Below are positions 35,501 to 48,914 of a DNA stretch of 64,000 nucleotides, in pieces (position 1 is the first letter of the stretch; each line of letters begins with the position of its first letter). This DNA is from Acanthochlamys bracteata (lineage: Eukaryota; Streptophyta; Magnoliopsida; Pandanales; Velloziaceae), in assembly GCA_019914995.1 (NCBI GenBank), contig CM034135.1, positions 2,482,501-2,546,500 of the forward strand, written 5' to 3'. Under the pieces are notes generated by a model. The model worked only from the letters and a program-made list of their open reading frames with translations, had not been told where the DNA came from and made no database searches. The position numbers were made by a program, and so were the translations under genes.

Positions 35501-35799
35501 CCACAACCACCTTCTTTTCCCTATGCCATACCTCTGTCAATCTGTTTTTCCATCAGGGGAGTGTGAGACACAATTCAGAGATAAAACATGCCATTCAGAA
35601 AGGTAGTCTTTGTTCTGAGACTGGCAGGGGTATAAGTTTTTGGTTATGTGATAATCTTAGAGCAGCTATGAGCACCAGTGAATCTTCTGGTGCTGGTAAC
35701 GTCTGTAAGGAAGATATGAATGGAAAAGAAGCTTGAGGCAGTCAACTAATGCATATTACATGTCATGAAACATGAAGGAAAAATGAAGATGCTGGGAAA

Positions 35800-37530
35800 T
35801 TCCATCCTCGTTCAATTTTGACTGGAGTGTGAGAAGTTGTTATGAGTATAATGACACACATGACATGTTGAAGTCATCTTCTTTAGATCAGAAGATAAAA
35901 TTACTGTAAGTGAGGAAACTTCAGATACTAGTCCAAGACCTTTAAAAAAGATCCGAAAGAATCTAGAGTCTGACTGTAGCATTGGAAATAAGCAAAGTTT
36001 GACCAATGGACTCCCTCATAGAGCAAATGATCATACATCATATGATTCTAGAGAATATCTTGCTCCTAGTGAAGAAAGCTATGAAATTTTGGAGAATAAT
36101 TTTGAGAAAGAAAATGAGCTGTGAGAGTTAATTTCACAGCTGATACTTTTAGCGCATAAACAGAAGCTAAATGCATCTGGTCCCCCTTATAGCAGTGTGG
36201 TTCACAAGCGAAAACAGGTAAATACATCTTCTGATCGCTTGTGGTATCCGGATGATTATTGATCCTGCAATATTCTTGTTGATCCTTTAGCCGTTTTGTC
36301 TCCTCGTAGTTCATTTAACAATTACTGTTAAGCTGTCATTTTCTTCGATTTTTCTAGCCTCCTCGGTTCAGGCAGATACTTCAGATAACTTGCAAATATT
36401 ATTTCACATAACTTGTGGCTTTGAGTGTAGATGTAATTATGCAGGAAAGACAAAATGGCAGGAAGAATCACCTTGCCACTGCCTATGGATGAAGCATATG
36501 CTAAAGGGTTAGTTTTACAGAAATAAAGCATCGCAATTGAACAGATGAAGAATTGCATAAAGAATAACTTTTTCATGTGTTGTAAAGTAAACCAGGTTAT
36601 GCTTTCTTCTTTTCTCCTTTTGTTGCCTACATGTTTCTTCTTCGACATATTGATTTCTTTGTGATTATATGTGATATAAACTGAAATCACTTGCCTATAT
36701 GGGATGTCCAAGGAGATTCTTCTTCTAGTTTAAGTGTATTTCTGCCAAATTCTAGTTGATGAACCACATTGTACCTGTAGTGACCTATCCTTTCCACCTC
36801 TTCGTATACTTGATTGGTTTAAACACCCAGACTCTGGGTTGATCATGTTTTCTTGGATAGTTGCATAAGGTTCCATTTGAATGCTCTGTGAAGCATAGAA
36901 ATTATTTATTTAAAGGAACTTGGGAAAAGATTACATCTAAGACACAAAAACAGCAACAATTGGTTGTTGCATTCGATGATATGTTTTTCAATGCAAATGA
37001 CTTCAAGGAGATTTCGAGCAGTTTATTCAAATACTTAAGTAGGTTAGTAATTTATCAATGCTCAAGATACCAAGGTAATTGATTTGTTGGAGCATCTTTC
37101 AATGTCAATCCAAGAACGTCTCACAGTAATGAAGAGATACTTTTGAAATTGATATACTTCATGAATGCATATGTAACAATCTTCCTAGGCTAATTTTCAC
37201 GAACACCACATACTAATTAATGCATTTTCAATCTAGATATAAAAGGTGATATGTCTTTTAAGCATGAGAGCATACTTAATGAGGTTCGAACGAGTTTTTA
37301 TTCATCTGACTTGACTTTCTTTTTTTCTTTTAGAAAAAGATTATGGTTGCTTTTGACACCCAAAGTACTTAAACATCCTTACAAGTATATGTTCCTTTTA
37401 GTTGGATCCCAGTATCCACAGAGGAAAGGCACAGGTCATTGTAGATTTTGATTATCACTGATGTAGCATGAAGTATATGAAAGGCCCACCACAGAATTTA
37501 TGGTATGAAGTCCTGATGATTATCGAGTCT
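35800..37530 (+). pseudogene. Decayed coding tract of unknown family
   Basis: Several plus-strand segments read like protein but are cut by stops and frame changes. At 35885-36120 there are RPLKKIRKNLESDCSIGNKQ and an acidic SEESYEILENNFEKENEL followed by TGA. At 36130-36220 there is LILLAHKQKLNASGPPYSSV. At 36940-37085 there is QQLVVAFDDMFFNANDFKEI and then LFKYLSRLVIYQCSRYQG. Near 37365 there is VLKHPYKYMFLLVGSQYPQR. They lie on the same strand and could be exons of one broken gene downstream of, or fused to, the RPP30 remnant. I recognise no family, so the function is unknown. Confidence 0.4.
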
Positions 37531-40500
37531 CTATATGTTCACTCAATAATATAATGGTAAGACCGTTTTTCTTGTTAATGTGTTATGTGAGAAGGAAAAA
37601 TTGTAGTTTAACCACAAATATTTTTTTGCCTTTTAGTTTCTAGTCGCTTTTAATGGAGCCTGTGCGGAGAAGATAATTGTTGTGGTAGCACGGATTAAGT
37701 AAAACAGGATAATTCTGAATAGTAAATTCTATTGTCATCTAAGTATTGCATTGAGGTCTAAGCTGCATGATAGGAACAATTAAAGGTTGTTCTTCGTATT
37801 ACCTTCTTTCCTACTGATGCTTTGCTTTAAAAACCCTGTAGATGATTATAAGAATGCGTTCCACTAAGCTAAATCAATCATCTGGATGCCAATGTTGCTT
37901 AGGTTTACCCTTGAATAAAACTTGAGTTCCTCCATTAAATTACTTTCTTACTTTCCTTAATGGGGCCACTACATGTTATATACAATGGGTTCAGCAACCA
38001 TTGCTGCAAGCAATGATGTTGCCAGGTGTTTGTGGACTTTATGATTTTGTGTTGGCCACAGCCACTTTCCCAAGTTGGAGATACTGCAGTGTCTTGTTAC
38101 ATCAATGTGATATGTTGGTTGTAATGTGGGACTAGGAGTGGGGCTCTTGGGTCCTGTAGGGGCAACAGTAAAGATCTGAAGTGGGCTTGGCCTGCATCAG
38201 AATGTTGATCACCAGCCAATAAATAATCGAATCAACATCTCCTTCCAATAAGTAACTGACAGGAATATCACATTCTGAGCCAATCAGTAAACGAAGAAAA
38301 ACAGTTGATTCCCTAGGAATTGAGTTTGGTTCCCTTGGATTAAGGTTGTATTGATTGGTGAATTCATGTTCCAGTGAAATTCATTCGTAGAGCTTTAAGG
38401 TAGACAAACCGCCTTAGTATTTGGTGCTCTTCTGGCCTAGACAAACTGCCCTAACAGCAGTTATTTCTACTCTATTGGGATCTTAAAAGTTTTGTTGCTA
38501 AATAGATGTAGCACTTTTGCTTCCCTTGTTTTTCAAGTTTTACATACTACTGTTTGAAGGTGTAAGAATGATTAGCTTCAAATTGTTGTTTTATCCAGTC
38601 GAAGGCCTCTTATATCTTGTTACATTGATGCTCTGACTTTTACTCTGTGGGTGGTGGGGCTTTGTCAGTGTAATCAGTTGCAAGTTGAGCCATGAAATTG
38701 TAGCTATTGGGGCTTTTCTAAGATCAGAAATGCAATATGCTTTCTTGTCGACATACTTGGTGTGCCAACGGTATTCTTTAACAGGTTCTTTCAAGTGTTC
38801 TTCAACTGCATGCACATCTTGATGTAGTTAGCATCTCCTTTTGACTGGTGATCTTGTCCAGCTATAAGTCTATTACTTCGTGCAAAGTCATATGTGTCAA
38901 TGTTGACTCTTTGGTTGATGTTGCTGTTCTTTAAAGACATTGGTCATTTGTGCTATCCTTCACATCTTGAGATGATTAACGCTTCATTAGATTCTTGAAA
39001 TTTTAGGTTATGCTTTAAATTGTTCAAGATGAAACCCATGCAATACCTTGTGATTTAGAAATATGTACTGTGATGGCACTGGGTGCCGGTAGTAGTGCTC
39101 CATGAAGTGTAAGTCAAAAGGTGGGGCTCATAGAACTAGGATTGAGTAGTGCTAGTTTACCTGGCTCGTGGCTGGATCTCAAGTGCTATTGTGAAAGAGC
39201 AGCTTGGCCTTTATTATCCGAAATCTCTCGTACTGTTTTCTGGTAGAGAAACTATTGCATATTTATCAATGACTTTTACTTTTTCCCAATGTTGGAGGAA
39301 ACTGTACATAGTATTGCATTATTTTAAAATCTTGTTCTTTTTCTTTTGGAAGATCTGTATTTGAATTCAATTCTCCATGGAGCATTATAATGTCTTGCAC
39401 GTTCAAGTTGAATTTGGTTTATGGACTTGCTTACTAGTTGTAGCGTCTTTAATACCAAAGCTGTGTTTGTGGATATGATTTTTTGGATAATCTCGTTTGT
39501 TTAGATTTCGATTTGGTCCGCCGCCTAGGGTTATGATACCTGATTCATGATGGTGTGGATGTTGGAGTTCAAATTTGGGAACTTTCAGGTACGCAATAAT
39601 TCATGTAATCGTTGGTATTTCTTTTACTAAAGATTAAACTCATGTTGTGCGCTATGCTATGCGTTGACTACTGGCAACCGCTGTGTCAGTATCAAGAAGA
39701 TTAAAATAGGTAGTTGACCTTGTTTGACCTTATTGAACGTGATTGATTAGTATTGTTGATTGTGCTATCTTCCACTTTCGGTTGGATCAGATTACCCATG
39801 GCCTACAAAATTTTGAACCAGCAATCTTTAGGTCTAAGAAAATTTGAAGTTATGGTCATTGATTATCTTCATTCTCAGAAAAAAAAAAGTGCACTTAGGA
39901 TTGCTATCAATGAACCATCTATGAATATGATTTGACATTACATCGTTGTCTTCCTTAGGAATATTTTGATGTCTTCAGCGAATTGATTTAAAGGTCCGTG
40001 GACGAATAGTAGAATGCTCTATTCTCTTTTCTCTTGATTGAACAACATTGATTATCTGGACTGTTAAGTAGTTAAAATAGAAGCCTGAAACTTTCAACAA
40101 GCTTTTCAATCAACTTATAAGTCAGATGTGTTCGATTAATAAGCAGTTTTTTTTCTAGCCATATATGTACAGGGCGTAGCTTCTGAGATACGCTTCAGTT
40201 TCCAACTTTCTTTCATATGCTGAAAACTTCACTCAGGTCCTTCAAAGCTTTTATCACTAGAGAAAGTGTTTGGTATTGCTTACTGATTGTAGTTTTTAAT
40301 CTTGATCAATGATCAAGATTCAAATTAGGATCCATAAAAATAATCAAAATGATAAAAGACATAACAATTTTTTTTTATTCTGATATTGGATTAGTTTGAT
40401 CAATGGTTAAAATTGAAAGCGAATAAAAGATGGTAAATTTCGAGTAAGTTAATTCATTAACTTAACTTTATTCATCTAAAATAAACTCTTCCATGAAAAT

Positions 40501-40900
40501 TTTGTTTAAAAATTCTTATGAAATAAAATTTTTAGTAAAATAAAAATATTTTATAATATTTCTGGAGCACTAAAGACAGCTATCTTTGAGATTGTTGAAG
40601 ACAGCATCTTGACCGGGTGTTGACTGCTTGCCTAAGAAAGCCTTGATACCAAAACTTTTAGTAAAGGTGATGAGATACAGTTTATCAAATATAATTAAGA
40701 AAAAGTTAAGAAGATGCTTGAAAACCAAACAAATATTTTACAATCTTTCCTTTTTGTATACATCTCTTCCGTACCCCGCTTTCGTTTGGAGAACCTTTGG
40801 AGAAAATTGTAGAAACTGTTTTGGCATTCTATTTTAAAAAATAATTTTTAAAATTTTAAAATTTAAATTTAATTTAAAAATTTTATTTTTATGTCATCAT
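37530..40900. other. Gene-poor tract
   Basis: Frames are short and overlapping, with no recognisable domain. Composition to about 39.9 kb is less A+T-rich than in typical spacers here, so it may hold old introns or non-coding transcripts linked to the decayed genes on its left. From 40.3 kb the DNA becomes strongly A+T-rich. Confidence 0.35.
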
Positions 40901-40910
40901 ACACTAAACA

Positions 40911-41464
40911 TAAGGGTGGCAATATGAGTAAATGGGTCAGTTTCGGATCGACCTATATAATAACTGGATCAAAATTGTTCAACACTAATCCGACTCATTT
41001 ATTTATATGGATCAAAATTGTCAATCCTAACCCAATTTATTTATAATCGGATCAAATTCGGGTCGACCTATTTAATAATTAAATTATTAAATAAAAATTA
41101 TAAATATTAATTTTTTAATAATAATATATATATATTATTAATTATAATATATTTAAAAAGAAAAATATTAATTTTGACAAAATTTATAAACTAAATAAAA
41201 ATTAGTTAAAAGTAAGATAAATTTAAAAATATATATATATATATATATACAAATTAAATTCAAATTTTTTGCTATTTTTTCTAATTATTAAATAATATAT
41301 ACTATATAAATAGTTATACGGGTTAAACGGATCAATTTTGGGTCAATCTGAATCCGATCCGAATTTGTTTAAATTTTTCGGATCATTTTCGGATCGATCC
41401 GAATCCAAGTAAAGCTTAATCCGAATCCGACTTTTTCGAATCGGGTCAAAATTTATCACTCCTA
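40911..41464. mobile_element. Second hAT-like element, perfect 8-bp duplication
   Basis: The element is 554 bp and begins TAAGGGTGGCAATAT. It ends in the imperfect inverse AATTTATCACTCCTA. The identical octamer ACTAAACA flanks both sides (40903-40910 and 41465-41472), a perfect 8-bp target duplication of hAT length. The ends are followed inside by GGGTC, GGATC and GACCT words that match the element at 12415, so both belong to one family. There is no transposase. The interior is A+T-rich with a TA microsatellite at about 41229-41249. Confidence 0.85.
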
Positions 41465-41479
41465 ACTAAACAGATTCTT

Positions 41480-42490
41480 TAAGACTAAACGGTCTTCAAA
41501 ATTTTCTCATTCATCTTTAAGCATTAAATTCTTCGTAGCAACAATTTCATCAATATAAAATTAACAATAATTGTCATGGGAAGTCATGGACGAATTTATT
41601 ATGTTCAATTTTATTAATTAGATTGATGTAGGAAAGAATTTGTATGGAGTTATGAATGTATTATTTCATAGGCGGTAGTAGATAGTGGATATAACATCGG
41701 TCAAGAGAACCTTTGAATCGGGACGGTTTTTCATCCTATAATTAATTGGTCGCATCAATTTGAATTAAGGTAAATATTACGTTGAACTAATTCGACCCTA
41801 CGTCATTGTCCCACTACTCGTACTCGGCCCCTATGTTTGTTACTACTTCTACAAAAATTGCACAACGGAGCTATAACATTATTTTTAGTGACACCGAATT
41901 ATTTTCATTATATAAGTTGATGTCATTATAAGAATATTTAAAAATACTTATAAATTTTAAAATAGAAAATATTTATAAATATATCAAAAGTTTAGTTTTA
42001 GTTTTTTGATAAAAAATAATAACGATAATAAAATTTAAACAATATATAATCTTTTATATTTTAAATTTTTGTTAAAATTTAAACTAAGATTGAATTCAAA
42101 CTTGCGCTCAAATGGTGCCTAAGCTAGTTCAGTAGGAGGCATATTTTTTACTTTATATATTTTAATGATCAATTTAGATTTATCTCTATTTTTATATTTA
42201 ATTTTATTTTATTAAAATTTAACTTTAAATTCTATTTATATAATTAGTATTTTAAATTCTAATTATATCAAATTTTATTTTTGTCAATATTTGTTTTTAT
42301 AAAAATTATTTTCACGCGATACGGTGAGCACTGGACCATTCATTTCATGCATTCTTTCACAAATTAGTGACGTCATTGTCCACGTCACCAAAAACTGGTC
42401 CTACATCTCGATCTCACTTTTCAACCATTACATACATACGCACCCATCTCTCCTACAACCTTCACGCCCGATTTTCTCTCTCTTGTTCGA
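41480..42490. promoter_or_regulatory. Upstream region of the CCT-motif gene
   Basis: No coding frame is supported. The left part is ordinary intergenic DNA. 41900-42310 is A+T-rich. 42330-42500 is pyrimidine-rich (CTCTCTCTTG and similar), as expected for a plant leader just ahead of the ATG at 42503. Confidence 0.45.
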
Positions 42491-42502
42491 AGTAACAACA
42501 AC

Positions 42503-43662
42503 ATGTTTCAGTTTCGCAACAACAACAGCAGCAGCAGCTCAGACATAAACCTTCCTCTTCTTCCGCAACCCTACTGCTCCGCTCCGGCGAACGCCAGCGG
42601 ATTTTACGAAAACATCGGTAGCTTATCTTCGGCAAACTGTTATAGCTCTGTGTACAATCTCAGTCCACCATCTCAATCTCCACCATCTAATTACTGTTCT
42701 TCTCTGCCTTCTAACTCATCCCACCACTTGTTGAGAACAAGCAGCACACTTTCTCTTCACACTCACATTAGCGAGCCGAATCCTCACGTTCCTTTCTTCT
42801 CTTCTTCTTCTCCTTCTTCTTCGGATCACCTTAACTGCGACTTCTTTTCCCAACCCGTTCGCCGTGTCTTTAGCACCGGCGATCTCCAGGTATATATCTT
42901 GCATGCATTTTTCTATGTTGTTCATGTTCAATTATAGCTAGTAGTGCTTGCTTCTGGTTAATCTTTGTAAGATATAAATTAAAACAGGGAATGAATAGTA
43001 TGCAAGCATCGGTCGAGAATGTAGGCCAAGAAGGAAATGGTCCGGGTGCTGCTGCAAGAGTTGGTAGGTACAGTGCCGAAGAGAGGAAGGAGAAGATTGA
43101 GCGGTATCGGAGCAAACGGAACCACCGTAACTTCCAAAAGAAGATCACTGTATTTACATCAACTCTATATACTTATTCACTCAGATCAGTAGTTCTTGTT
43201 CATGGTTTTGTTTGTGATGAGTGTTTAATTTAATGGCTCATCTTCTTGCAGTACGCATGCAGGAAGACGTTGGCAGATAGCAGGCCGCGCGTGCGCGGAC
43301 GGTTCGCAAGGAACGGCGAAATCGAAGTCGAAGCTGATCAGGCAGCAGAAGAGAGTACTTGTTATGAAGGAGTCCCTTACAGCTACAATGCTTCTTGGGA
43401 TCAATACTCTTACATGAACGGTTACGAGGAACCAAAGCCGCAGCAGCAAGCGCAGTTGAACTACAGCAGCAGCAATTTTGATTACAACAACAGTGGCGGC
43501 AGCAATGGAAGCAACGACAGTGGAACTATGAACGAATGGTGTCGGCAAATGCAGGCGGCGCTGGCGGCGGAGGTTGAGGAGGACGAAGGCCGTAGGTGGG
43601 CCGTCGACGAAGACACGTGGGCAAATTACCTAGACGTACTCTCCATGAACCTTCTCTCCTAA
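42503..43662 (+). CDS. CCT-motif family transcriptional regulator
   Basis: Three coding exons with matching phases (42503-42889, 42988-43149, 43252-43662) give 319 residues. The N-terminal 130 residues are Ser/Pro-rich and low in complexity and include a conserved RRVFSTGDLQ block at the first junction. The CCT domain spans the second junction. It begins RYSAEERKEKIERYRSKRNH, continues with NFQKKIT, then YACRKTLADSRPRVRGRF. The tail is Gln/Asn-rich and acidic. CCT domains (CONSTANS, CO-like, TOC1) are nuclear and can join NF-Y complexes on CCAAT-type DNA. No B-box zinc fingers or response-regulator domain are present, so it belongs to the CCT-only group. The exact member and its target genes cannot be told from sequence. 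Confidence 0.92.
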
Positions 43663-43664
43663 TT

Positions 43665-46600
43665 AATTTTAAACCTTAATTGCTGTCTAGCTAGACATAA
43701 TAAACAAAAAAAAAAAAAACAATGAAACAAAAGAAGAAGGAAAAGAAAAGGCTGGCTGGCGACTGAGTGGGGTTGGTTAGTTCTAGTAGAGCATGCAGTA
43801 GCAGTAGCTGTAGCTTTTGCAGTTTATTTTAATTATTGTTGTCTGCCTTCTCTTCTTTTCTTTCCTCTTCTCATTAGTTTCAGTTTCTTAAACCTTTTTC
43901 TTTTGAATGATATATAATTGTAGTATAATGTAATGATAGTGTGTATATTTTGGATTGATTCAGAGAGAGAGAAAGAAAATCCGAAAACATTTGGATTTTC
44001 TTTTCTTTGGGTAAAAATTGGTGTCGTGTTCTAGCTTCGCTGCTCTTGGATTTGCTTAGAAAAAATTAGTGGGAGTCATTTTTGTCTCCCAATAACTAGA
44101 AATGCACTTACTCCTCTTTCCTTGGAACACCATCGAAGGAAAAGACTAAAGAAATTTCATTTGAACGAAGCTGCCTAGATGTCTCTCAGTCCATCTCTTG
44201 CTGTGTTTTTTTATTTTATTTTATAATTTATTATTGTAATCGTTGTACGTTTCTTATAGTGCTTCTTAATTAATTTACATGCATGTACAGTTTTGAGGTT
44301 AATGTTTTTTCTAGTTCAGGAAAAATATTCATTGCTGATAGTGAAATCATGAGTGTGCATCAAGCAAAGAAACCAACGATTGCTCTCATGATCTGAATTT
44401 GTTAGAACATGTTGAGGAAGAGATAGCATCAAATATACAAGAATACAAAATAAAGTAGCTTCTAATAAAAGTAGATAATTTAGATTTAATATCCACACTA
44501 GAAAGTATTCAATGCTCAAACTCTAGAGTTCAAATCAAATTAGTCACAAGAAGTATGAAACAATATCAAGAATATAATCACAACAAAAAAGAAAACTAGA
44601 TTTACGCTGTTCAATTTTTTAACCAAACCTACCTACATTCACGGAGGAGAAATACAACTTTTGCTATTAATGTGAAGATTACAAAGATAGAGCAAAATGA
44701 TCAATTCTTGTAGTGCTATAAAGAAAAAAAATGAAAAATCTACTCTCAGACCAGAAAGTTTAAAAAAGAAAGATAAAACCAACTATCAAGCACTTTTTCC
44801 AAACAAAATTTTTTTTAATAATGGGTTGAATTCAAAACAAAGAAAACAAAACAAAACCCAAAACGTAAGACAGAAATTCCCACTATTGGTCTACAAATAT
44901 TGATTTTGGTCAAAAAAACTGCTATTTTGGTCGAGAATATGCTGCTTTGATCGTAACAACAAAATACTTAGACAAAATAATATAAAGATTTGATCAAAAA
45001 TTTCAAGACAAACATAACTGAACATAAGTAATACAAGCATAATGTTTTACAAAACACAAAATATCGCCGAATATATGAAACATAGCTAACGTCTTAGTTC
45101 TTGTAGTAGTAGTAGAATATCACACACACAACCTTAATTTACAAAATAAAACTGAAACTCGACAATTCCTTTTTCTTCGCCTAAGAAGGTTTTGGATTCG
45201 GAACTTAACGCCAGATGCAACCAAAAAAAAAATTCAATTTCGACTACTGCGAAGTTCATAGTGCCTTAAACTTTTGATATTTTCGAATTAATTTTGTAGG
45301 AGGTCTAGGAGAAGAGACACAAAAAGAATCATTGACGAAATTATTCCCAAGAAAACAGAAAACTAAAAGCCATTGTGGAGAAGTCAACATGACGCTTTGC
45401 TGCATGCCTACTAGCTATACCCACATCTAAAAGAAAAGGAAAAAAAATCACTACTGCAGCAATATGCTAGGATGCTTCCTATAATAAAAGCTCTGAAGAA
45501 CTCACGGTGAGGGGATCTTTGGAACTGTTTATTAAAATAAAATTTTAAAATAAAATTATATTTTAAAATATTTTTCAAAAAAATTAATGCAAAATCTTTA
45601 TTGCACAGTTCAGCTGACTAACAGAAGGCCTACATGTCGGTCACGCATGCACGTACAAGTCAAGATACTCTCGCCCCATCAAAAAATACTTACGAAATAA
45701 AATTTTTTAAAATAATTTTTTTATATCTGAGAATTTTTTTATTTAAAAAAAATAAAAAAAAAATATAATAAATCTCATAATATAAAATTTTATTATATTT
45801 TTTAAAATTTTATAAAAATTTTATTACAAATATAAATAAATTTTAATAAAATAAAATGAGACGAAAACGCTCCGTCAAAGAGTTTATAAGTTTCAATATA
45901 TATATATATATATATATGAATTGTTTGAAAATATTTTTGAGATATAATTTTTTAAAATAAAAAATATTTTTATATTTTTAAAAATAAATTCTATTTTTTT
46001 AATCAAAAAAATAATAGAATAAATATTTAAAAAATTTATTACATAGAATTTTTTTATATTTTAAAAAAATTTTAAATAAATTTTTTAAATACTTATAAAA
46101 ATTAAATTATAAAATATAAAATTAAAAATTAAAAAGTTGGTTTTGGAAAATGCTAAGTCAAACAGCTCTATAAGCAGTCACTCAGCTATACTATTATGTT
46201 TAGTTGTAGAATATATGGGCAGGCACAGACAAGTGTATAAGAAATTATATACAATAAAAGCAAATTGTTTTGTATTTAAAAGTAAATTTTTATCAAAAAC
46301 TTACTTTTGCAATAATCCGATAACTTATTATTATTTTTTGCAATAATTTTTTTTATAAAAAAACAAGTTATTAGAAAGTGACTTCATGCTTGAAAGAACA
46401 CACGCAACAAAATGTAAGAATAGTCTCACCATTAACGGAAGTCTCACTGTCAGTTTCGAATTTGATATAGAGCCCAAGTTTCATCCGCATCTTAACTGCA
46501 GATTGGAGATGACCCGGCAGGCTTTGCTTTCTTTTTTTAAAGTGTGTTTTAAATAGACATAAATCAATTTTACAAAAATAAAAAATAAAAAATAAAATTT

Positions 46601-47100
46601 TTTTTAAAATAAGTTGGAAATCAGTTTTGTATTTCAATTATTTATTGAAATGGGTTGAAAGTAAATAAAATTTATTTTAAAGTAGGTTAGAAATGAAGCA
46701 TAGTTTTTGAAGTATAGTTTTGAATTTATTTTATATTTAAAAAATGTAAATTATTCGAAATTTTAATTTTTGAAATTTCAATTCTAACAGAAAAATAGAA
46801 TTTCGAACATTTCAAAACAACAGAAACTAAAAAGAAAAAGAGTTACATCTCTATAGCCCAATATGTTTTATTAGATTAAAATATTTCATACAACTTTAAA
46901 GCAATCATCAGATGATTACCTTTTCGGAAATGTTGGTAGGCAGGAAAAAATAACGAGAACCTCGTGAGGGCATCCATCCATAATCCTGCTGCAGAGCTAG
47001 TAGCTCATTTTTCTACTAGGTTAAAAGAGAAACATCATCAGACTACATTACCTCACTAACTCCCCAATAGCTTGAGTTCGTCTAATAACTATGCTTTCAG
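43665..47100. other. Gene-poor, partly very A+T-rich tract
   Basis: 43663-44050 is the 3' region of the CCT gene, with an AATAAA at 43699. 44300-45450 has no supported gene. 45530-46130 is almost pure A/T with a TA microsatellite near 45896-45917, and 46560-46800 is similar. These A/T blocks probably include decayed transposons, but paired ends were not found. Confidence 0.45.
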
Positions 47101-47160
47101 TATAGATAGACCATTGTGATAAATCTACTCGTGTTCTGCAACTCCACAAGGTGGCAATTC

Positions 47161-48913
47161 ATCAGGACCAAGTAGTCTTGAAATAACCATGCTAGCAAAT
47201 GAAATAAAATAAATTATTCAGAATCAGACTTTGGTAGTCTTTATCGAAGGGTCTACCTTAACATCAGCTGCAACATGAAAGATCCAAAAAAAAAAAAAAA
47301 ACCTCCAGACTAATGATTAGAGTTATAGTTCTTCAGGAACTTGTTGTTAAAGTCCATATACAGTTTATGCAAGCTCAGACAACTGTACAGTTTATGCAAC
47401 ATAACAGCATGCATGTTTCATGAAAGTAACTGCATATTGTGATTTTCATTCATAGCTTAGCTTGACAAGCCAAATTATTCAATTACAAACATATCTGGTA
47501 ACAATTACCTTTCTTATATGATGAGAAACTTCAGCAAGATCTTTTGTTCGAAGAATGCTATCATTATAAGTTTCGTCAACATGAACAAGACACATCACGC
47601 ACCTTTTAACAAAGATTTTAAAAAATATATCCAAAAACATCTTCAAAAAAAGCAATCCTTATATCCAGCACAAAAATTATACGCAAAAAAATTATAATCA
47701 TCTTCATTTTGCTAAAGTGTGTCTCTCCCTTTTAAGTCTCTTTAGTCTTTACCTGTTACTTTGGTGGCTACAAAATATCTTTAACAAATTGGAAACGGTA
47801 GAGTTACCATGTAGCAACAGTCAAATTCACAGTCACAGGTTGCATAAGCACAACAGCACATTCCATCAGACAATTCCAATCATGTAGCTTAAGAATCTGT
47901 CTGAGTTAAAGGCTAAACCAATCAAACCAGCCAAATCTAATGTCCAGAGGCATCTAAAATTTGCACACAGATCAAGCCAGAACCCAAAATTCTGTAGTCA
48001 ACCAAGTACAAATAGAATCCTCCTCCGGCAAAAGAGAAAGGAGAAGGTTCCCACTTTATCTTAACATATTAATAAAGGCGGCCCTTATGCCCCCTCCATT
48101 ACTGAACTAAGTTATTAAAACGGAAAAGCTCTTCATTGTCCTAAAGAAAGCACTTCATTGTCCACCAATGCTATCAATGACATATATCCTAAAAAGCAAC
48201 CCACATGCAGAGCAAAACTAATTGCCTCCCGAGTCCCAAGTACACCAGGTTGAAAACAGGTAAGGACTACGGTACCTCCAACTTCTCCTATCTCATATAT
48301 ATCAATTAATACTTGCAAGCACTAGCACTAATATCTTAGAGTAAACAGGAAATCTGCATACTACAGCACGGCCTTGTGGAGAATCTGCCTTTCGACAAAG
48401 GCTATACGGCCTACTAGAGAGCTAAAAGAACTCCCTAGGTGGAGGAAAATTTCAGTCTATGTAGATTCCTTGTCGGCAACTAAATGGGTGTACGTTCTGT
48501 TAAAATAACACAATACTCGTACACAATGGAGCAGCATATGGTAAGTAGGGTCTGCAAAGTAGTCCTACGTAAAAACTTTTCGCTGCGCTACTCTCCTCAT
48601 TTGCTAATGGTGAAGCTCCAATCATGTTGCCTGCGACTAGTGCCAGCATGGAATTGATGAAGCTTCATCTAGGGGCAACCAAGCACTAATCGAAAATGAT
48701 AGTGCAACTGGCACTTGCATAAACTTTTGTGGTTTATATAACCAGCTCTAGCTGAAACTTCACAAGGCTAAGCAGGAAAAGCTAACCTCAAGTACACAGA
48801 GATAGAAGAATGAAGAGGGTTATTCTAAAATACTTACACTATTGCTTTCTCAAAGTTCTCACAAACAAGAATGATATCTTGATTTTGGTGGAGACAAGAA
48901 TCTGATGGAAAAG
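47161..48913 (-). CDS. Exons of an unidentified minus-strand gene
   Basis: Two exons with good splice sites fit together in phase. Exon 48913-48838 follows acceptor TTTTTCAG, reads FPSDSCLHQNQDIILVCENF and EKAI, and ends at donor GTAAGT. Exon 47602-47509 completes the split Val codon, reads CVMCLVHVDETYNDSILRTK and DLAEVSHHIRK, and ends at donor GTAATT. Downstream the frame could end at once (LMLR, stop near 47256). Alternatively it could pass through an 11-nt micro-exon into MVISRLLGPDELPPCGVAEH near 47200, after acceptor TTTGCTAG. The 5' exons were not found. The family is unknown. Both frames avoid stops across their whole length and keep phase, which supports a real gene, though it may be partial or decayed. 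Confidence 0.4.
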
Positions 48914-48914
48914 C

